Shown one piece after another: positions 54,054-62,409 of a DNA stretch of 64,000 nucleotides. The notes beneath the pieces are model-generated. The model was given only the letters and a program-made list of their open reading frames with translations. It had not been told where the DNA came from and ran no database searches. Numbering within the stretch: the first letter of the stretch is position 1; each line of letters starts with the position of its first letter. The DNA comes from Nostoc sp. NMS2 (GTDB taxonomy: Bacteria > Cyanobacteriota > Cyanobacteriia > Cyanobacteriales > Nostocaceae): positions 1-64,000 of the forward strand of contig NZ_JABXKH010000060.1 in assembly GCF_017115105.1 (NCBI RefSeq), in the 5' to 3' direction. Position numbers and translations under genes: made by a program.

Positions 54054-54545
54054 ATGTCATCAAAAGTAACAGTCAAAAATGTAAATATCGGCATTGACGA
54101 GGCGAGTAGGGCTAAAATTGCCGAGGGTTTATCTCGTCTGTTGGCTGACACTTATACACTTTATCTGAAAACTCATAACTTCCATTGGAATGTAACCGGG
54201 CCAATGTTCCAAACGTTGCATTTGATGTTTGAAACCCAGTATACAGAATTAGCCTTAGCGGTTGATTTAATAGCCGAGAGAATTAGAGCGGTTGGCTATC
54301 CTGCACCAGGAACCTACAGCGAATATGCCAAACTGAGTTCGATTCCAGAAACTCCTGGAGTTCCTAAAGCTGTTGAGATGATCCGCTTATTAGTGGAAGG
54401 ACAAGAAGCCGTAGTCAGAACTGCACGGTCTATTTTCCCCGTGATAGAGGAAGTCAACGACGAGCCTACTGCCGATTTGCTAACTCAACGGATGCAAGTA
54501 CACGAAAAGACAGCTTGGATGTTGAGAAGTTTACTGGAAGAATAA
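54054..54545 (+). CDS. dps: Dps-family ferritin-like protein
   Basis: A 163-residue four-helix-bundle protein that forms a 12-subunit shell, oxidises iron(II) with hydrogen peroxide and protects DNA. The ferroxidase-site residues of the Dps type are visible at the subunit interface: [10 protein letters not shown] with its His residues and, further on, [23 protein letters not shown] with Glu/Asp (in parts: [16 protein letters not shown] and LIAERIR). A TAGGAG ribosome binding site stands 8 bases upstream. An imperfect C-rich/G-rich inverted repeat separates it from sulfiredoxin. Confidence 0.93.
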   Translation: MSSKVTVKNVNIGIDEASRAKIAEGLSRLLADTYTLYLKTHNFHWNVTGPMFQTLHLMFETQYTELALAVDLIAERIRAVGYPAPGTYSEYAKLSSIPETPGVPKAVEMIRLLVEGQEAVVRTARSIFPVIEEVNDEPTADLLTQRMQVHEKTAWMLRSLLEE

Positions 54546-54600
54546 GAATAGGGAATAGGGAATAGGGAACAAACTTAATCGCCAATGCCCCATTCCCAAT

Positions 54601-54624
54601 ACTTCGGCTTCGCTCAGTACAAGT
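54601..54624. repeat. 24-bp small dispersed repeat inside heptamers
   Basis: Starts ACTTCGGCTTCGCTC and ends AGTACAAGT, inverse of the 59320-59343 copy except for one base. It lies within a degenerate CCCAATG heptamer array just upstream of, or in, the start of the HTH/GrpE-like gene. Confidence 0.8.
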
Positions 54625-54650
54625 GCCCCATGCCCAATATCCAATGCCCA

Positions 54651-55295
54651 ATGCCCAATACCCATCTGTTGCAAGATTTAATGCAACAGGTGGGTATTTC
54701 TAGTTTTAAAGCGCTCAGTCGCGCTGCTGGTGTTTCAGAGCGGCAAATTTTGCGGTTACGCCAAGGAAAGCTAGCGCAGATGCGGGTAGATGTGCTGCTG
54801 AAGCTGTCGCTAGTGCTACAGATGTCATTGAATGAATTAATCGCAACTTTTTCAACCGTAGAGTTATTACAAGAAAAAGCAGCGCCCAATCAGGAATTGT
54901 TACAAGAAATTACAGATTTAAGAAAAGAATATCAGCGATCGCAGTTTCAACTAGAACAGCAGCGAGAGATATTACTACAAGAACTCCAGCAGTCAACTTT
55001 ACAACTGCTGGAGTCTTTATTATTGCAATGGCCTACAGCAGCACAGAAAGCCCAAGAGAATCCACAGCTAGCAGCAGTGAAAATAATACCGTTAGTGCAG
55101 AAACCTCTGGAAAAGCTTTTACAGGCGTGGGGAGTGGAAGCGATCGCACCAGTGGGAGCAGAATTACCTTATAATCCTCAACTACACCAACTGATGGAGG
55201 GAACTTCACTACCTGGAGAGATAGTCAAGGTGCGCTACACTGGCTATCTTCAAGGTGAAAAGCTGCTTTATAGAGCTAAAGTCAGTCCTGTTTGA
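54651..55295 (+). CDS. HTH and GrpE-like protein
   Basis: About 214 residues. The first 60 form an HTH domain of the Xre type (LSRAAGVSERQILRLRQGKL), followed by a Gln/Glu/Leu-rich coiled coil at about 75-130 and a C-terminal part ending GEIVKVRYTGYLQGEKLLYRAKV, which resembles the beta domain of GrpE. The frame is open from 54585, but that stretch is heptamer and dispersed-repeat DNA, so the start is uncertain: ATG 54651 or ATG 54681 are candidates, the first chosen. Both lie in or beside a 17-bp stem (54657-54698). Homologues occur in filamentous cyanobacteria; function unknown, possibly a chaperone co-factor or DNA-binding regulator. Confidence 0.68.
   Translation: MPNTHLLQDLMQQVGISSFKALSRAAGVSERQILRLRQGKLAQMRVDVLLKLSLVLQMSLNELIATFSTVELLQEKAAPNQELLQEITDLRKEYQRSQFQLEQQREILLQELQQSTLQLLESLLLQWPTAAQKAQENPQLAAVKIIPLVQKPLEKLLQAWGVEAIAPVGAELPYNPQLHQLMEGTSLPGEIVKVRYTGYLQGEKLLYRAKVSPV
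54657..54698 (+). terminator. 17-bp stem-loop at the start of the HTH/GrpE-like gene
   Basis: Arms 54657-54673 (AATACCCATCTGTTGCA) and 54682-54698 pair along all 17 positions with one T-G wobble, loop 8 bases, followed by TCTAGTTTT. It could end the dps transcript or control the downstream gene, whose start it overlaps. Confidence 0.6.
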
Positions 55296-55325
55296 GGGAG
55301 TTAGGGGTTAGGAGTTATAAATTCA

Positions 55326-55541
55326 TAAGTAAGTTGGCGCGAAAAAATCCAAGTATGTTACGAAACGTAAATAGACTTAAAACCCTTGCTAATGACCCTT
55401 ACGGGTGAGCCAGTCACTCATGGGGGAAACCCCCAAGACCGCGCCGCGCTGGCTCACCAATGACAACTTGCACTGAGCGGAGCCGAAGGGAGGACAAATG
55501 ACAGCCTTAGCTAGTTAGCTTTAATTGCGCCGACCTACTTA
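55326..55541. mobile_element. MITE-like element, copy B
   Basis: Left end TAAGTAAGTTGGCGC; right end the inverse of TAAGTAGGTCGGCGC (13 of 15 positions). 216 bp. Interior matches copy A but lacks A's 24-bp insertion and has only a single, un-nested 24-bp dispersed repeat at 55467-55490. Confidence 0.78.
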
Positions 55542-55824
55542 ACTCTTTACTTTTTGTGTTGTCTGTTGAAAAATGACAGATATTGGGAATACTAAAATTG
55601 CCGAGGCGATCGCCTCTGAGAAGTTCTGTTAAAGCGTTAGTGTAGGTTTAGGCTTACTTAGCGCTGTTGAAACCGAATTTTTCGCTCTAGAGCGGCATTC
55701 CAGAGATAAATTATTTCCATAATGTAAGTAATCGGACATAAATAAAAAAATATTTGGGAAATAATCTGAAAAGTCATAACTTCAGCTTGTAGAACAGTAG
55801 ATAGCTACATCAATGAGATGGAAC

Positions 55825-55949
55825 TAAGTTGGCGTTAAAAAATCAACATCTGTGATAAAACATAAAATCAGCGAACAGCTTGAAAATTGGTTATTCCAAT
55901 GTTTTTACACAACTAAACATACATGGGTTTTATCATGCCAACTTACTTA
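55825..55949. mobile_element. Divergent MITE-like element D
   Basis: Left end TAAGTTGGCG, right end inverse of TAAGTAAGTTGGC, with internal TGATAAAAC blocks also in inverted orientation. 125 bp. Shares only the ends with copies A-C. Confidence 0.5.
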
Positions 55950-56206
55950 TCTTGTTATTTATAGTTAGTCTGTTTCTAGTAGAAAAAATATATTTAATTA
56001 AGTTAATATTTTTTTTATAATTACAAAAACCCCATATTTAAATACTTACAATGAATCTTTATCGATACAGATTAATTATCAATTATTGCTAAATGTTTAA
56101 TGTTAGATTTTATTTTGCAAGCATTTTTAAATGCTCTATGATGGGTATATAATAGCGAAAATAGCGGCATCAGAGCATCATTTACACAAATAAGCGTGAC
56201 ATAATT

Positions 56207-56533
56207 ATGAGAGAACAAGTAAAAGTTATTAAGCTCAGTGGCAATTTGAACGCCACAACTTCACAAGAATTTCGACAAAACGTCACTGATACTTTAGAAG
56301 GTGGTGCGAAAATTGTGTTAGTAGATTTTAAAGATGTAATATTTATGGATAGTTCAGGCTTAGGAGCTTTAGTGTTAGCCTTTAAAACCTTGCGGGCAGC
56401 AGACACTAAGCTTGTTCTCTGCTCAATTAATGAACAAGTCAGAATTTTATTTGAACTTACTAATATGGATAAAGTATTTGAAATATTCCCTAGCCAAGAC
56501 GCATTTAATCAGGTTTTAGTCTCCAATACTTAA
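56207..56533 (+). CDS. STAS-domain anti-anti-sigma-factor-type protein
   Basis: A 108-residue STAS protein of the SpoIIAA type. The loop with the regulatory serine is DVIFMDSSGLGALVLAF, where Ser49 or Ser50 would be phosphorylated by a partner kinase and dephosphorylated by a PP2C phosphatase. It faces a REC-PP2C gene: the two stop codons are directly adjacent (56531-56533 and 56534-56536), so the genes are convergent with no spacer. No kinase of the RsbW type is in the window. A partner-switch function is inferred from domain content and position. Confidence 0.88.
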   Translation: MREQVKVIKLSGNLNATTSQEFRQNVTDTLEGGAKIVLVDFKDVIFMDSSGLGALVLAFKTLRAADTKLVLCSINEQVRILFELTNMDKVFEIFPSQDAFNQVLVSNT

Positions 56534-57670
56534 TTAATCAAACTTAATTTGCAAAATAGATAAATCATCATCAAAAGCATCTTTGGAGTTCATAGCGATT
56601 AAATAACTCAGTACTCGTTCGAGTTGGCAATCAACAGGGTTTTGTAAGCTAACTAGTAGCTGAATAAAAGCATCCAAACTCCAAAGAGTGCCATCTGATT
56701 TAGTGATTTCATAAGCGCCATCACTAAAAATATAAAGGCTACTGAATTTTTCAATATTGCAAACTCTATCAACATATTTTGCTTCTGGAAACATCCCAAC
56801 TGGCATACCGGGGGTTTTCAAGAGTTTAACATCAGACTTCCTCGGAGATAAACCAGTTATTAAAACTGCTGGCGGATGACCTGCGCTAGCATAAACTAAT
56901 TGGCGGTTGATTCGGTTGTAAACTCCGTACCAAATCGTAAAGTATTTGTCATTTTGATAATTCATCTGGAAGGTATCATTCAAAGCCTTCAACACATCAC
57001 TAGGCTGATAGTAATTCAGACTTTTGAGCGCACGAGAACGCAGCAAATTCAGCACTGAAACTGAGGGAAGAGTAGCTTTGAGTCCATGTCCCGCAGTATC
57101 GAGTAAATAAATTGCCAAATAATCGTCATCAAGCCAATAATAATCGAAACAATCACCCCCAAGTTGTCGTGAGGGAATGAATCGGAAATTTATATTGAAA
57201 GGTTCAGTCATAGGAAAAGGCAGCAGAGAGCGCACATATTCTGCTGCTTCTGACATTTCTGATTCTAAAAGCAACTTTTGAGCCTGCAAATCTCTACTCA
57301 ATTGATGCAGGCGTAACCCTGCTCTTACCCGTGCTTGTAATTCATTATGCTCGATAGGTTTGGAAATAAAATCATCAGCACCAGCATCTAGACCTTTGAC
57401 GCAATCGGCAACTGAATCTAAGGATGTTAATAAAATAAAGAATGTGGTGAAAAATTGGGGATCTGTTTTAATGTGGTGGCAGACTTCCAGACCAGTCAAC
57501 CCCGGCATAATCCAATCACAAATAATTAGTGCTGGATGGCAAGCCAGCGCTTTTTCTATTCCTTCCTCGCCACTACTGGCAGTAACTACCTCATAACCCT
57601 GTTTTTCCAACATCCTTTTCAAAAGTGTTTTTATGGAATAATCGTCATCAATTATTAGTATTTGAAACAT
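56534..57670 (-). CDS. Response regulator with PP2C/SpoIIE phosphatase output
   Basis: A 378-residue RsbU-like protein. The receiver domain at 1-120 has the acidic pocket D8-D9 (ILIIDDDYS) and predicted phospho-Asp52 in ICDWIMPGLTGLE, with the Lys in FISKPIEH. A short coiled coil (SRDLQAQKLLLESEMSEA) links to a PP2C/SpoIIE domain at about 170-375 with LGGDCFDYYWLDD, LLDTAGHGLKATLPS and FDDDLSILQIKF, the metal-binding Asp residues. The frame is open 36 codons further upstream, where it enters MITE copy C; ATG 57670 directly before the receiver is the real start. Likely dephosphorylates the STAS protein next door. Confidence 0.92.
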   Translation of the reverse strand: MFQILIIDDDYSIKTLLKRMLEKQGYEVVTASSGEEGIEKALACHPALIICDWIMPGLTGLEVCHHIKTDPQFFTTFFILLTSLDSVADCVKGLDAGADDFISKPIEHNELQARVRAGLRLHQLSRDLQAQKLLLESEMSEAAEYVRSLLPFPMTEPFNINFRFIPSRQLGGDCFDYYWLDDDYLAIYLLDTAGHGLKATLPSVSVLNLLRSRALKSLNYYQPSDVLKALNDTFQMNYQNDKYFTIWYGVYNRINRQLVYASAGHPPAVLITGLSPRKSDVKLLKTPGMPVGMFPEAKYVDRVCNIEKFSSLYIFSDGAYEITKSDGTLWSLDAFIQLLVSLQNPVDCQLERVLSYLIAMNSKDAFDDDLSILQIKFD

Positions 57671-57727
57671 AGAAAGTTGCAGTAAACACTCATTAACAAT
57701 TTGCTGTAAAAATAGAAAATCAAAACA

Positions 57728-57927
57728 TAAGCAGATTGGCGCAATTAAAGCTAACTGGCTAACGCTGTCATTTGTCACTTGGACTGAGCGACTTGTGCCG
57801 AGCCTGTCCTGAGCGTAGCCGAAGGGCGAAGTCGAGGTAAGCCGAAGTATTGGTCATTAGTAAGGGTTTTAAATTTATTTGCTTACGTTTCGTAACATAC
57901 TTGGGTTTTTTCGCGCCAACTTACTTA
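57728..57927. mobile_element. MITE-like element, copy C (inverted)
   Basis: Right end inverse of TAAGTAAGTTGGCGC, left end TAAGCAGATTGGCGC. 200 bp. It lacks the module between the AATGAC duplications that A and B carry, but holds the 72-bp triple repeat (57778-57849). Lies in the promoter region of the REC-PP2C gene, 57 bp before its start codon. Confidence 0.78.
57778..57849. repeat. 72-bp triple-nested small dispersed repeat
   Basis: Same three-module structure as 4882-4953, opposite strand, with one changed base near the start (CTTGGACTGAGCGA). Confidence 0.8.
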
Positions 57928-58182
57928 TATCTGATTTTTAGTCCTAAATTTTGTACCTCACTTACTTGCAACCTGCTGTATTTCTGTATTAATAAGTATG
58001 ACAGCGTAAATAATTCAAGGTTTGCAGTAAGGGTTATTAGCCCTACTTTGTTCGCGTATTTCAAAGAGAAGGCTAAAAGCCCTTACTATTAACTAATATA
58101 AATATTTTTACATTAGTTAATCTAGCTATAATTATTCTATATTTCCCCGTGGGATTTATGACTTTTTGACAGTCATAAAACA
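57928..58182. other. Spacer downstream of the DUF1350 gene
   Basis: AT-rich with no gene. A 64-codon frame across 58073-58267 overlaps the DUF1350 gene in another frame and is rejected. Confidence 0.5.
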
Positions 58183-58950
58183 TTATGGAGGTGCAAGAGG
58201 ATTCACCCACAAGAGGATAGAACTTTTTAGCTGGTTCAAGTCGCGGTATGCTTCTTGCTTGAACCATTGTCCTAATGCATCAAAGGGGGTAAAAGACGTT
58301 CCAGTTTGCCATTTAATATCTTGACCTAAAGGCGTTGTGTGATTTCCTGGTAACGTTTGTGCTGTCACCATCTCATCAAAGCGTTCTTGTAATATTTTGG
58401 TTAAAGCTGCTGATTGGTCAATGGTGTCATTACTAAATTTTATTAATAAATTACGCCGGATATTGTAACGCTCTTGGACAAGCTTGTTAGTTTCCAACGG
58501 TGAGGGGGTAAACTCGATTTTCAAAGTAGAATTGAACTGCTCTACTAAGGGAATAGCTTCTTTGGCGGCGTAGTTGTTGAAGGATATTAAAATATTGCCT
58601 GCACGTTCTACTTTAAAGAGGCTACCAATCAGCAAGTGAAGTTTACAACCCATACTGTGTCCAAGACCGTAGATGGGGAAGTAAAGCTTGCGTAATGCCC
58701 CAGAATCATGCAATCGTTCGAGGGTGCGGTCAAAGTTTAACAGCACGGATTTTGCGATCGCTGTATGATCCAATGTATTAACGAAAGGCGTAGCAATTAC
58801 AACATAGCCTTTACTTGCCAATTGTTCGAGTAACCAGCGATAAGTGATGTGTGGTGCAGTGGCGACAAATGCACCTCCTAAAAAATGGATGATACCTATG
58901 GGATTTCGGGGAATGATTACCCAGTTACCTCTGACTTCTTTCCAGTCCAT
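58183..58950 (-). CDS. DUF1350 alpha/beta-hydrolase-like protein
   Basis: A 255-residue protein of the DUF1350 family, shared by cyanobacteria and plant plastids. The alpha/beta-hydrolase landmarks are HFLGGAFVATAPHITYRWLLE near the N-terminus and the nucleophile elbow GLGHSMGCKLHLLIG with a candidate catalytic Ser. AAKEAIP and PGNHTTPLGQD near the end contain a possible Asp/His partner. Substrate unknown. Start ATG 58950. Monocistronic. Confidence 0.85.
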   Translation of the reverse strand: MDWKEVRGNWVIIPRNPIGIIHFLGGAFVATAPHITYRWLLEQLASKGYVVIATPFVNTLDHTAIAKSVLLNFDRTLERLHDSGALRKLYFPIYGLGHSMGCKLHLLIGSLFKVERAGNILISFNNYAAKEAIPLVEQFNSTLKIEFTPSPLETNKLVQERYNIRRNLLIKFSNDTIDQSAALTKILQERFDEMVTAQTLPGNHTTPLGQDIKWQTGTSFTPFDALGQWFKQEAYRDLNQLKSSILLWVNPLAPP

Positions 58951-59356
58951 GCCGATAAGCGATCGCTTTCTTGATATTCTTTAATGTTAGACCGGGGATC
59001 GCTACCGTGGGAAAGATTATGGAAAAAGCTATTGTAGGATATCTGGCGAGTAGGTTGGAACTCAACCTACCCAGCAGTGTCTATCGGCTATCGGGAACAT
59101 CTACGCATTCTCCAACTGTTACTAAGTACTCAGTGAATTCAAGAGTGCTTTCTAAATCCTCGCCACGAATTACGTTAGCGAGTCTTCTCCCTACAGCCCT
59201 TCTCCTAAAGGAGACGCTACGCGAACGGGCATCCTACGGCAGGCGCTAGCCTATCTCTTTAGGAGAAGGGGAGACACCAAAGACGATAACACCGCGTCAT
59301 TACGAATTACGAATTACGAACTTGTACTGAGCGAAGTCGAAGTATTACGAATTACT
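58951..59356. other. Repeat-rich spacer
   Basis: About 59178-59275 is a dispersed repeat (CCTACAGCCCTT ... CGGGCATCCTACGGCAGG, arms TCTCCTAAAGGAGA). About 59299-59355 is an ATTACGA heptamer array with a dispersed-repeat insertion. A 92-codon plus-strand frame here is repeat-derived and rejected. Confidence 0.65.
59320..59343. repeat. 24-bp small dispersed repeat inside ATTACGA heptamers
   Basis: Begins ACTTGTACTGAGCG and ends TCGAAGT; whole ATTACGA units at 59299-59319 lie left and the array resumes at 59344. It is the simplest, un-nested form of the repeat found at 2005, 4882, 54601 and 57778. Confidence 0.85.
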
Positions 59357-60076
59357 TTAACCCTGAGTCTGTAATCTTTTCATTTCGTGTTGCACATCTA
59401 ATGCAATCTGTAATGCTTCATTGAGCAACCTTCCATGCTCAGTAGCCTGTTCATTTACTTGCATGGCTGTTAAAGTTGCTAAATTATTGACGAATAGTTC
59501 TGTATTACTAAGGATAAAGCTCTTATTCTCTCTCAAAATCCTTTCTGTCTTCAAAGCGCGAACTAAATCAGCTTTAGTAAGATTAAGCGCTGCGAGAACA
59601 CTCTCTCTTTCTTTTATCAGCACTTCTGGATTTCCAGCTTCTTCTATTTGGTCATTGATATGTATTGCTCTAATTACAGTATTATATCTTTCAACATCAT
59701 TTAACAAGATTTGTAGAGATTTTGTCATGTTGAGTTTGACAATTTTACTTCTCTTTTTCCATATTAAATATAAGATGGTTTGCGTAAGACCACCAACCCA
59801 AAGACCTAAGATAATTAATACTATCCAAGATGGAATTGCTATCCAGGATACAAATATTTTTAGAATTATATCAAAGAAAAGATAGCCAAAAACAAATGTA
59901 GCAAACCCAATAAAAATTACAGTTGCGCCTTCCGAGCTTTTAATTTTTTGGATGTATAGTTTTGCAAAATTTTTGAGAGGATTTGTAATGATTAAAAGTT
60001 GATCGTTAACAGGTAAATTAGTCAGTTTTTGCAGTTCATCCTGACTAATTTCCAAGCCCTGTAAATCATCCCGCAC
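59357..60076 (-). CDS. Hypothetical membrane protein
   Basis: A 239-residue protein that I do not recognise. It starts with GTG at 60076. A soluble N-terminus of about 50 residues is followed by two membrane helices (ATVIFIGFATFVFGYLFF and IPSWIVLIILGLWVGGLTQTILYLI, in parts: IPSWIVLIILGLW and VGGLTQTILYLI) and then a helical, charged region to the end, mostly predicted coiled coil. No catalytic motif. The nearest genes are on the same strand but separated by more than 400 bp on each side. Confidence 0.6.
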   Translation of the reverse strand: MRDDLQGLEISQDELQKLTNLPVNDQLLIITNPLKNFAKLYIQKIKSSEGATVIFIGFATFVFGYLFFDIILKIFVSWIAIPSWIVLIILGLWVGGLTQTILYLIWKKRSKIVKLNMTKSLQILLNDVERYNTVIRAIHINDQIEEAGNPEVLIKERESVLAALNLTKADLVRALKTERILRENKSFILSNTELFVNNLATLTAMQVNEQATEHGRLLNEALQIALDVQHEMKRLQTQG

Positions 60077-60480
60077 AGCTTTTTAATCCTTGCCAGAATA
60101 GTTATTTAATCTAATATAACAATCAAATTTCTAGAATGCTGGCATTTTGTCTAAACTTTTTTAAGCAAGTTAATAATTCTAGGCAATGCCAAGATTTTTT
60201 GTACAATATGATACTCTTTTGCCCAGATAACTATTTGTACTATAGCAATCTTATCTGAGTTGTGAAAATGGACGAACCGCCAACGCAGAGCGTCTCGTAG
60301 AGAAAAAAGCCAAGAAAAAACAAGAACGAAAATAAATCAATTGCTTGTAAATGTAATGATAATGCAACGGGTTATTTTCCTGTTAAACAGCTATTTCTAG
60401 CTATAAAAAAGAATAATAGAAAAGTCCGTTTTCGCGGACTTTTTTGTTTAGTTATAAATAATTGTGTCTCACTCGTTACA
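60077..60480. other. Spacer with a dispersed repeat and the htpX terminator
   Basis: A short repeat fragment (GAACCGCCAACGCAGAGCG at about 60275-60295, followed by a purine-rich tract) and the terminator at 60420-60443. Nothing coding. Confidence 0.6.
60420..60446 (-). terminator. Rho-independent terminator of the lemA-htpX unit
   Basis: Arms AAAAGTCCG and CGGACTTTT with a 6-base loop, T-tract on both strands, 37 bases after the htpX-like stop codon. Confidence 0.85.
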
Positions 60481-62403
60481 TTAACTTCCCTTCGGAGAAG
60501 ATTGTTTCTGTTTTGAAATGCCACGTTGAGGGTTTAAAAATGGAGGGATGGGACAGTCTAGCGTCATAGCGATCGCTCTTAGTAAATCTGCTTCTGACTG
60601 TGTAACCTTGTTATCTAATAGTACCGTGTGAGCGCAGGCATCAACAATAACTTGCTTGAGTTTAGGACTGGCAAGGCGGAGGCGTTCAATACCCTTCTTA
60701 AGTTCAGTGAAATTACAGCTTGGTGGCGTGTCTGGTTTTTCTTGTTCTGCGGCTTTGGGAAGTCGAAAAACTCCAGAACGAAAAGCATAGGCGATGTCTT
60801 CGGTGGACGCATCGGGTTGAGAGTGTCCAACGCGGGCAATTACGGAGAGTACTAATAGACAATCTGGCCAAATCTGTTCTATGGAGGTGAATTCTACCGT
60901 CGTAGCCGATGTGGGATTTATACTAGGTTGGAGGCGATGCCACAGTATTAACTGCAACACAAAATGCCACAGTGATAAACTTCCGGTGGCTACAACTAAA
61001 CCGTGGACACATTTGCACAGCCTTTGGCATTCTTTGGCAGAATTTTGGCGTAATACGGGTACTGCCAAATCCACTAGTGGTAAGCGAATTTTGGGGTCTA
61101 ACTGGCTAATTTCGCCACTCAATTCCAGAGTTTTATCTACCAACTCAGCAGGCTGCACCTCGCGTAACCAAGCAATTTGACGTTCTTGGATTTCGATATT
61201 TTCTGTATCTAACGCTAGCGCAAAAGCGATCGCCATTGCACTTTCCTGCTCCCGCACACCCAAGCGCAGGGATTCTGGTAACTGCGATAACAGCGCTTGA
61301 GCATGGGCAAAATGCTCTGGTGTAACGCTTCCCACCTGGCTTACAACATGTCCTGGCGTAGCGCTGGAACCACCAGAAAAGCCCATTGTGAGCGATTCTT
61401 GGGAAGGGTAACGTATTTGATTGCGAGATGGCATTGCTGCCAAATTGCTGACGTTCAAACCTCCAACGCGACGGATACGTTCTGCTAGGGGTGGGTGGGT
61501 AGAAAACATATTGTCCCAGAAAGAGGGGTTGAGGGCATTGCCAAAAAACATGTGGCTAGCGGCTTCTGCTCCGGGCGATATCAAGCGTGAATCCATCTGT
61601 TGAAGTTTTTGGAAGACTCCGTTAAGTCCGTTAGGGTTGCGAGTGAACTGTACAGCCGAAGCATCAGCAAGAAATTCGCGTTGGCGAGAGACGGCGGCTT
61701 TAATCAGTCGTCCGCAGAGTAAGCCGATACCGCCAATCGCCATCAGTGCTAAACCAAAAGCCCACAAGGGCAAACCCTTGTCTTCGCGGGAAGTACCGCG
61801 AATGCGCCACAGCAATTCCCCGGTTATATAAATGAACAAAATTCCGTGGAGTAATCCCACTAAACGCAAATTCAGCCGCATATCTCCATTGAGAATGTGA
61901 CTGAATTCGTGGCCAATGACTCCTTGTAACTCATCCCGGCTCAGGTGTTGCAAAGTTCCACGGGTAACTCCAATTACGGCATCATTGGGGGTAAATCCGG
62001 CAGCAAAGGCATTAATGCTGGTTTCTCTTTCCAGGAGATAAACTTCTGGGACGGAAATACCAGAAGCGATCGCCATTTCCTCGACAATATTTAATAGTTG
62101 TTGCCCTTGTTCATCGGCGAATTCTGGTAGCAGGAGTCTTCCGCCCAACTCCTGAGCAATTACGCTTCCGCCTTCACGGAGACAGGCAATTTTATATAAG
62201 CTTCCTACTGCGATCGCAATTATTGTCATCCCAGCCACGCAGATAAATAAGCCTGGATGCCACCAAACACGGGGAGCCATGCGGAACAGAAATAAGCTGG
62301 CAATATAAATCGCCATAATCATGACTGCGATCGACAGGGAAAATAATCCAATTAATTGTTGCGTATTTTGGCGTGCCCGATCCTGATGTTCAAAGAAATT
62401 CAT
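60481..62403 (-). CDS. htpX: M48-family (HtpX-like) membrane zinc protease with a long C-terminal extension
   Basis: A 640-residue integral membrane metalloprotease. Two N-terminal helices (SIAVMIMAIYIASLFLF and GLFICVAGMTIIAIAVG), zinc site GVIGHEFSHIL at about 161-171 with third ligand Glu in REFLADASAVQFT, two more helices (GLLHGILFIYITGELLW, AFGLALMAIGGIGLLCG). From about residue 310 an extra 330-residue region continues with Leu/Ala-rich helical repeats (contains LPLVDLAVPVLRQ, KLKQVIVDACAHTVLLDNKVT); the TerB-like end CVHGLVV...NKVTQSEADLLRAIAMTLD suggests a TerB-type module. ATG 62403 follows an AGGTG site; an earlier GTG at 62409 directly abuts the lemA stop. Co-transcribed with lemA, as in many bacteria. 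Confidence 0.88.
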   Translation of the reverse strand: MNFFEHQDRARQNTQQLIGLFSLSIAVMIMAIYIASLFLFRMAPRVWWHPGLFICVAGMTIIAIAVGSLYKIACLREGGSVIAQELGGRLLLPEFADEQGQQLLNIVEEMAIASGISVPEVYLLERETSINAFAAGFTPNDAVIGVTRGTLQHLSRDELQGVIGHEFSHILNGDMRLNLRLVGLLHGILFIYITGELLWRIRGTSREDKGLPLWAFGLALMAIGGIGLLCGRLIKAAVSRQREFLADASAVQFTRNPNGLNGVFQKLQQMDSRLISPGAEAASHMFFGNALNPSFWDNMFSTHPPLAERIRRVGGLNVSNLAAMPSRNQIRYPSQESLTMGFSGGSSATPGHVVSQVGSVTPEHFAHAQALLSQLPESLRLGVREQESAMAIAFALALDTENIEIQERQIAWLREVQPAELVDKTLELSGEISQLDPKIRLPLVDLAVPVLRQNSAKECQRLCKCVHGLVVATGSLSLWHFVLQLILWHRLQPSINPTSATTVEFTSIEQIWPDCLLVLSVIARVGHSQPDASTEDIAYAFRSGVFRLPKAAEQEKPDTPPSCNFTELKKGIERLRLASPKLKQVIVDACAHTVLLDNKVTQSEADLLRAIAMTLDCPIPPFLNPQRGISKQKQSSPKGS

Positions 62404-62409
62404 AGACAC

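Larger units (their letters stand above)
55296..56206. other. Long gene-free region with two MITE-like elements
   Basis: Holds MITE copy B (55326-55541) and a divergent relative D (55825-55949). The rest is AT-rich, including the leader of the STAS gene from about 55960. No open frame of interest. Confidence 0.7.

Noticed and set aside
57671..57778. N-terminal extension of the REC-PP2C protein
   Set aside because: Reads into MITE copy C; the receiver domain begins with the ATG at 57670.
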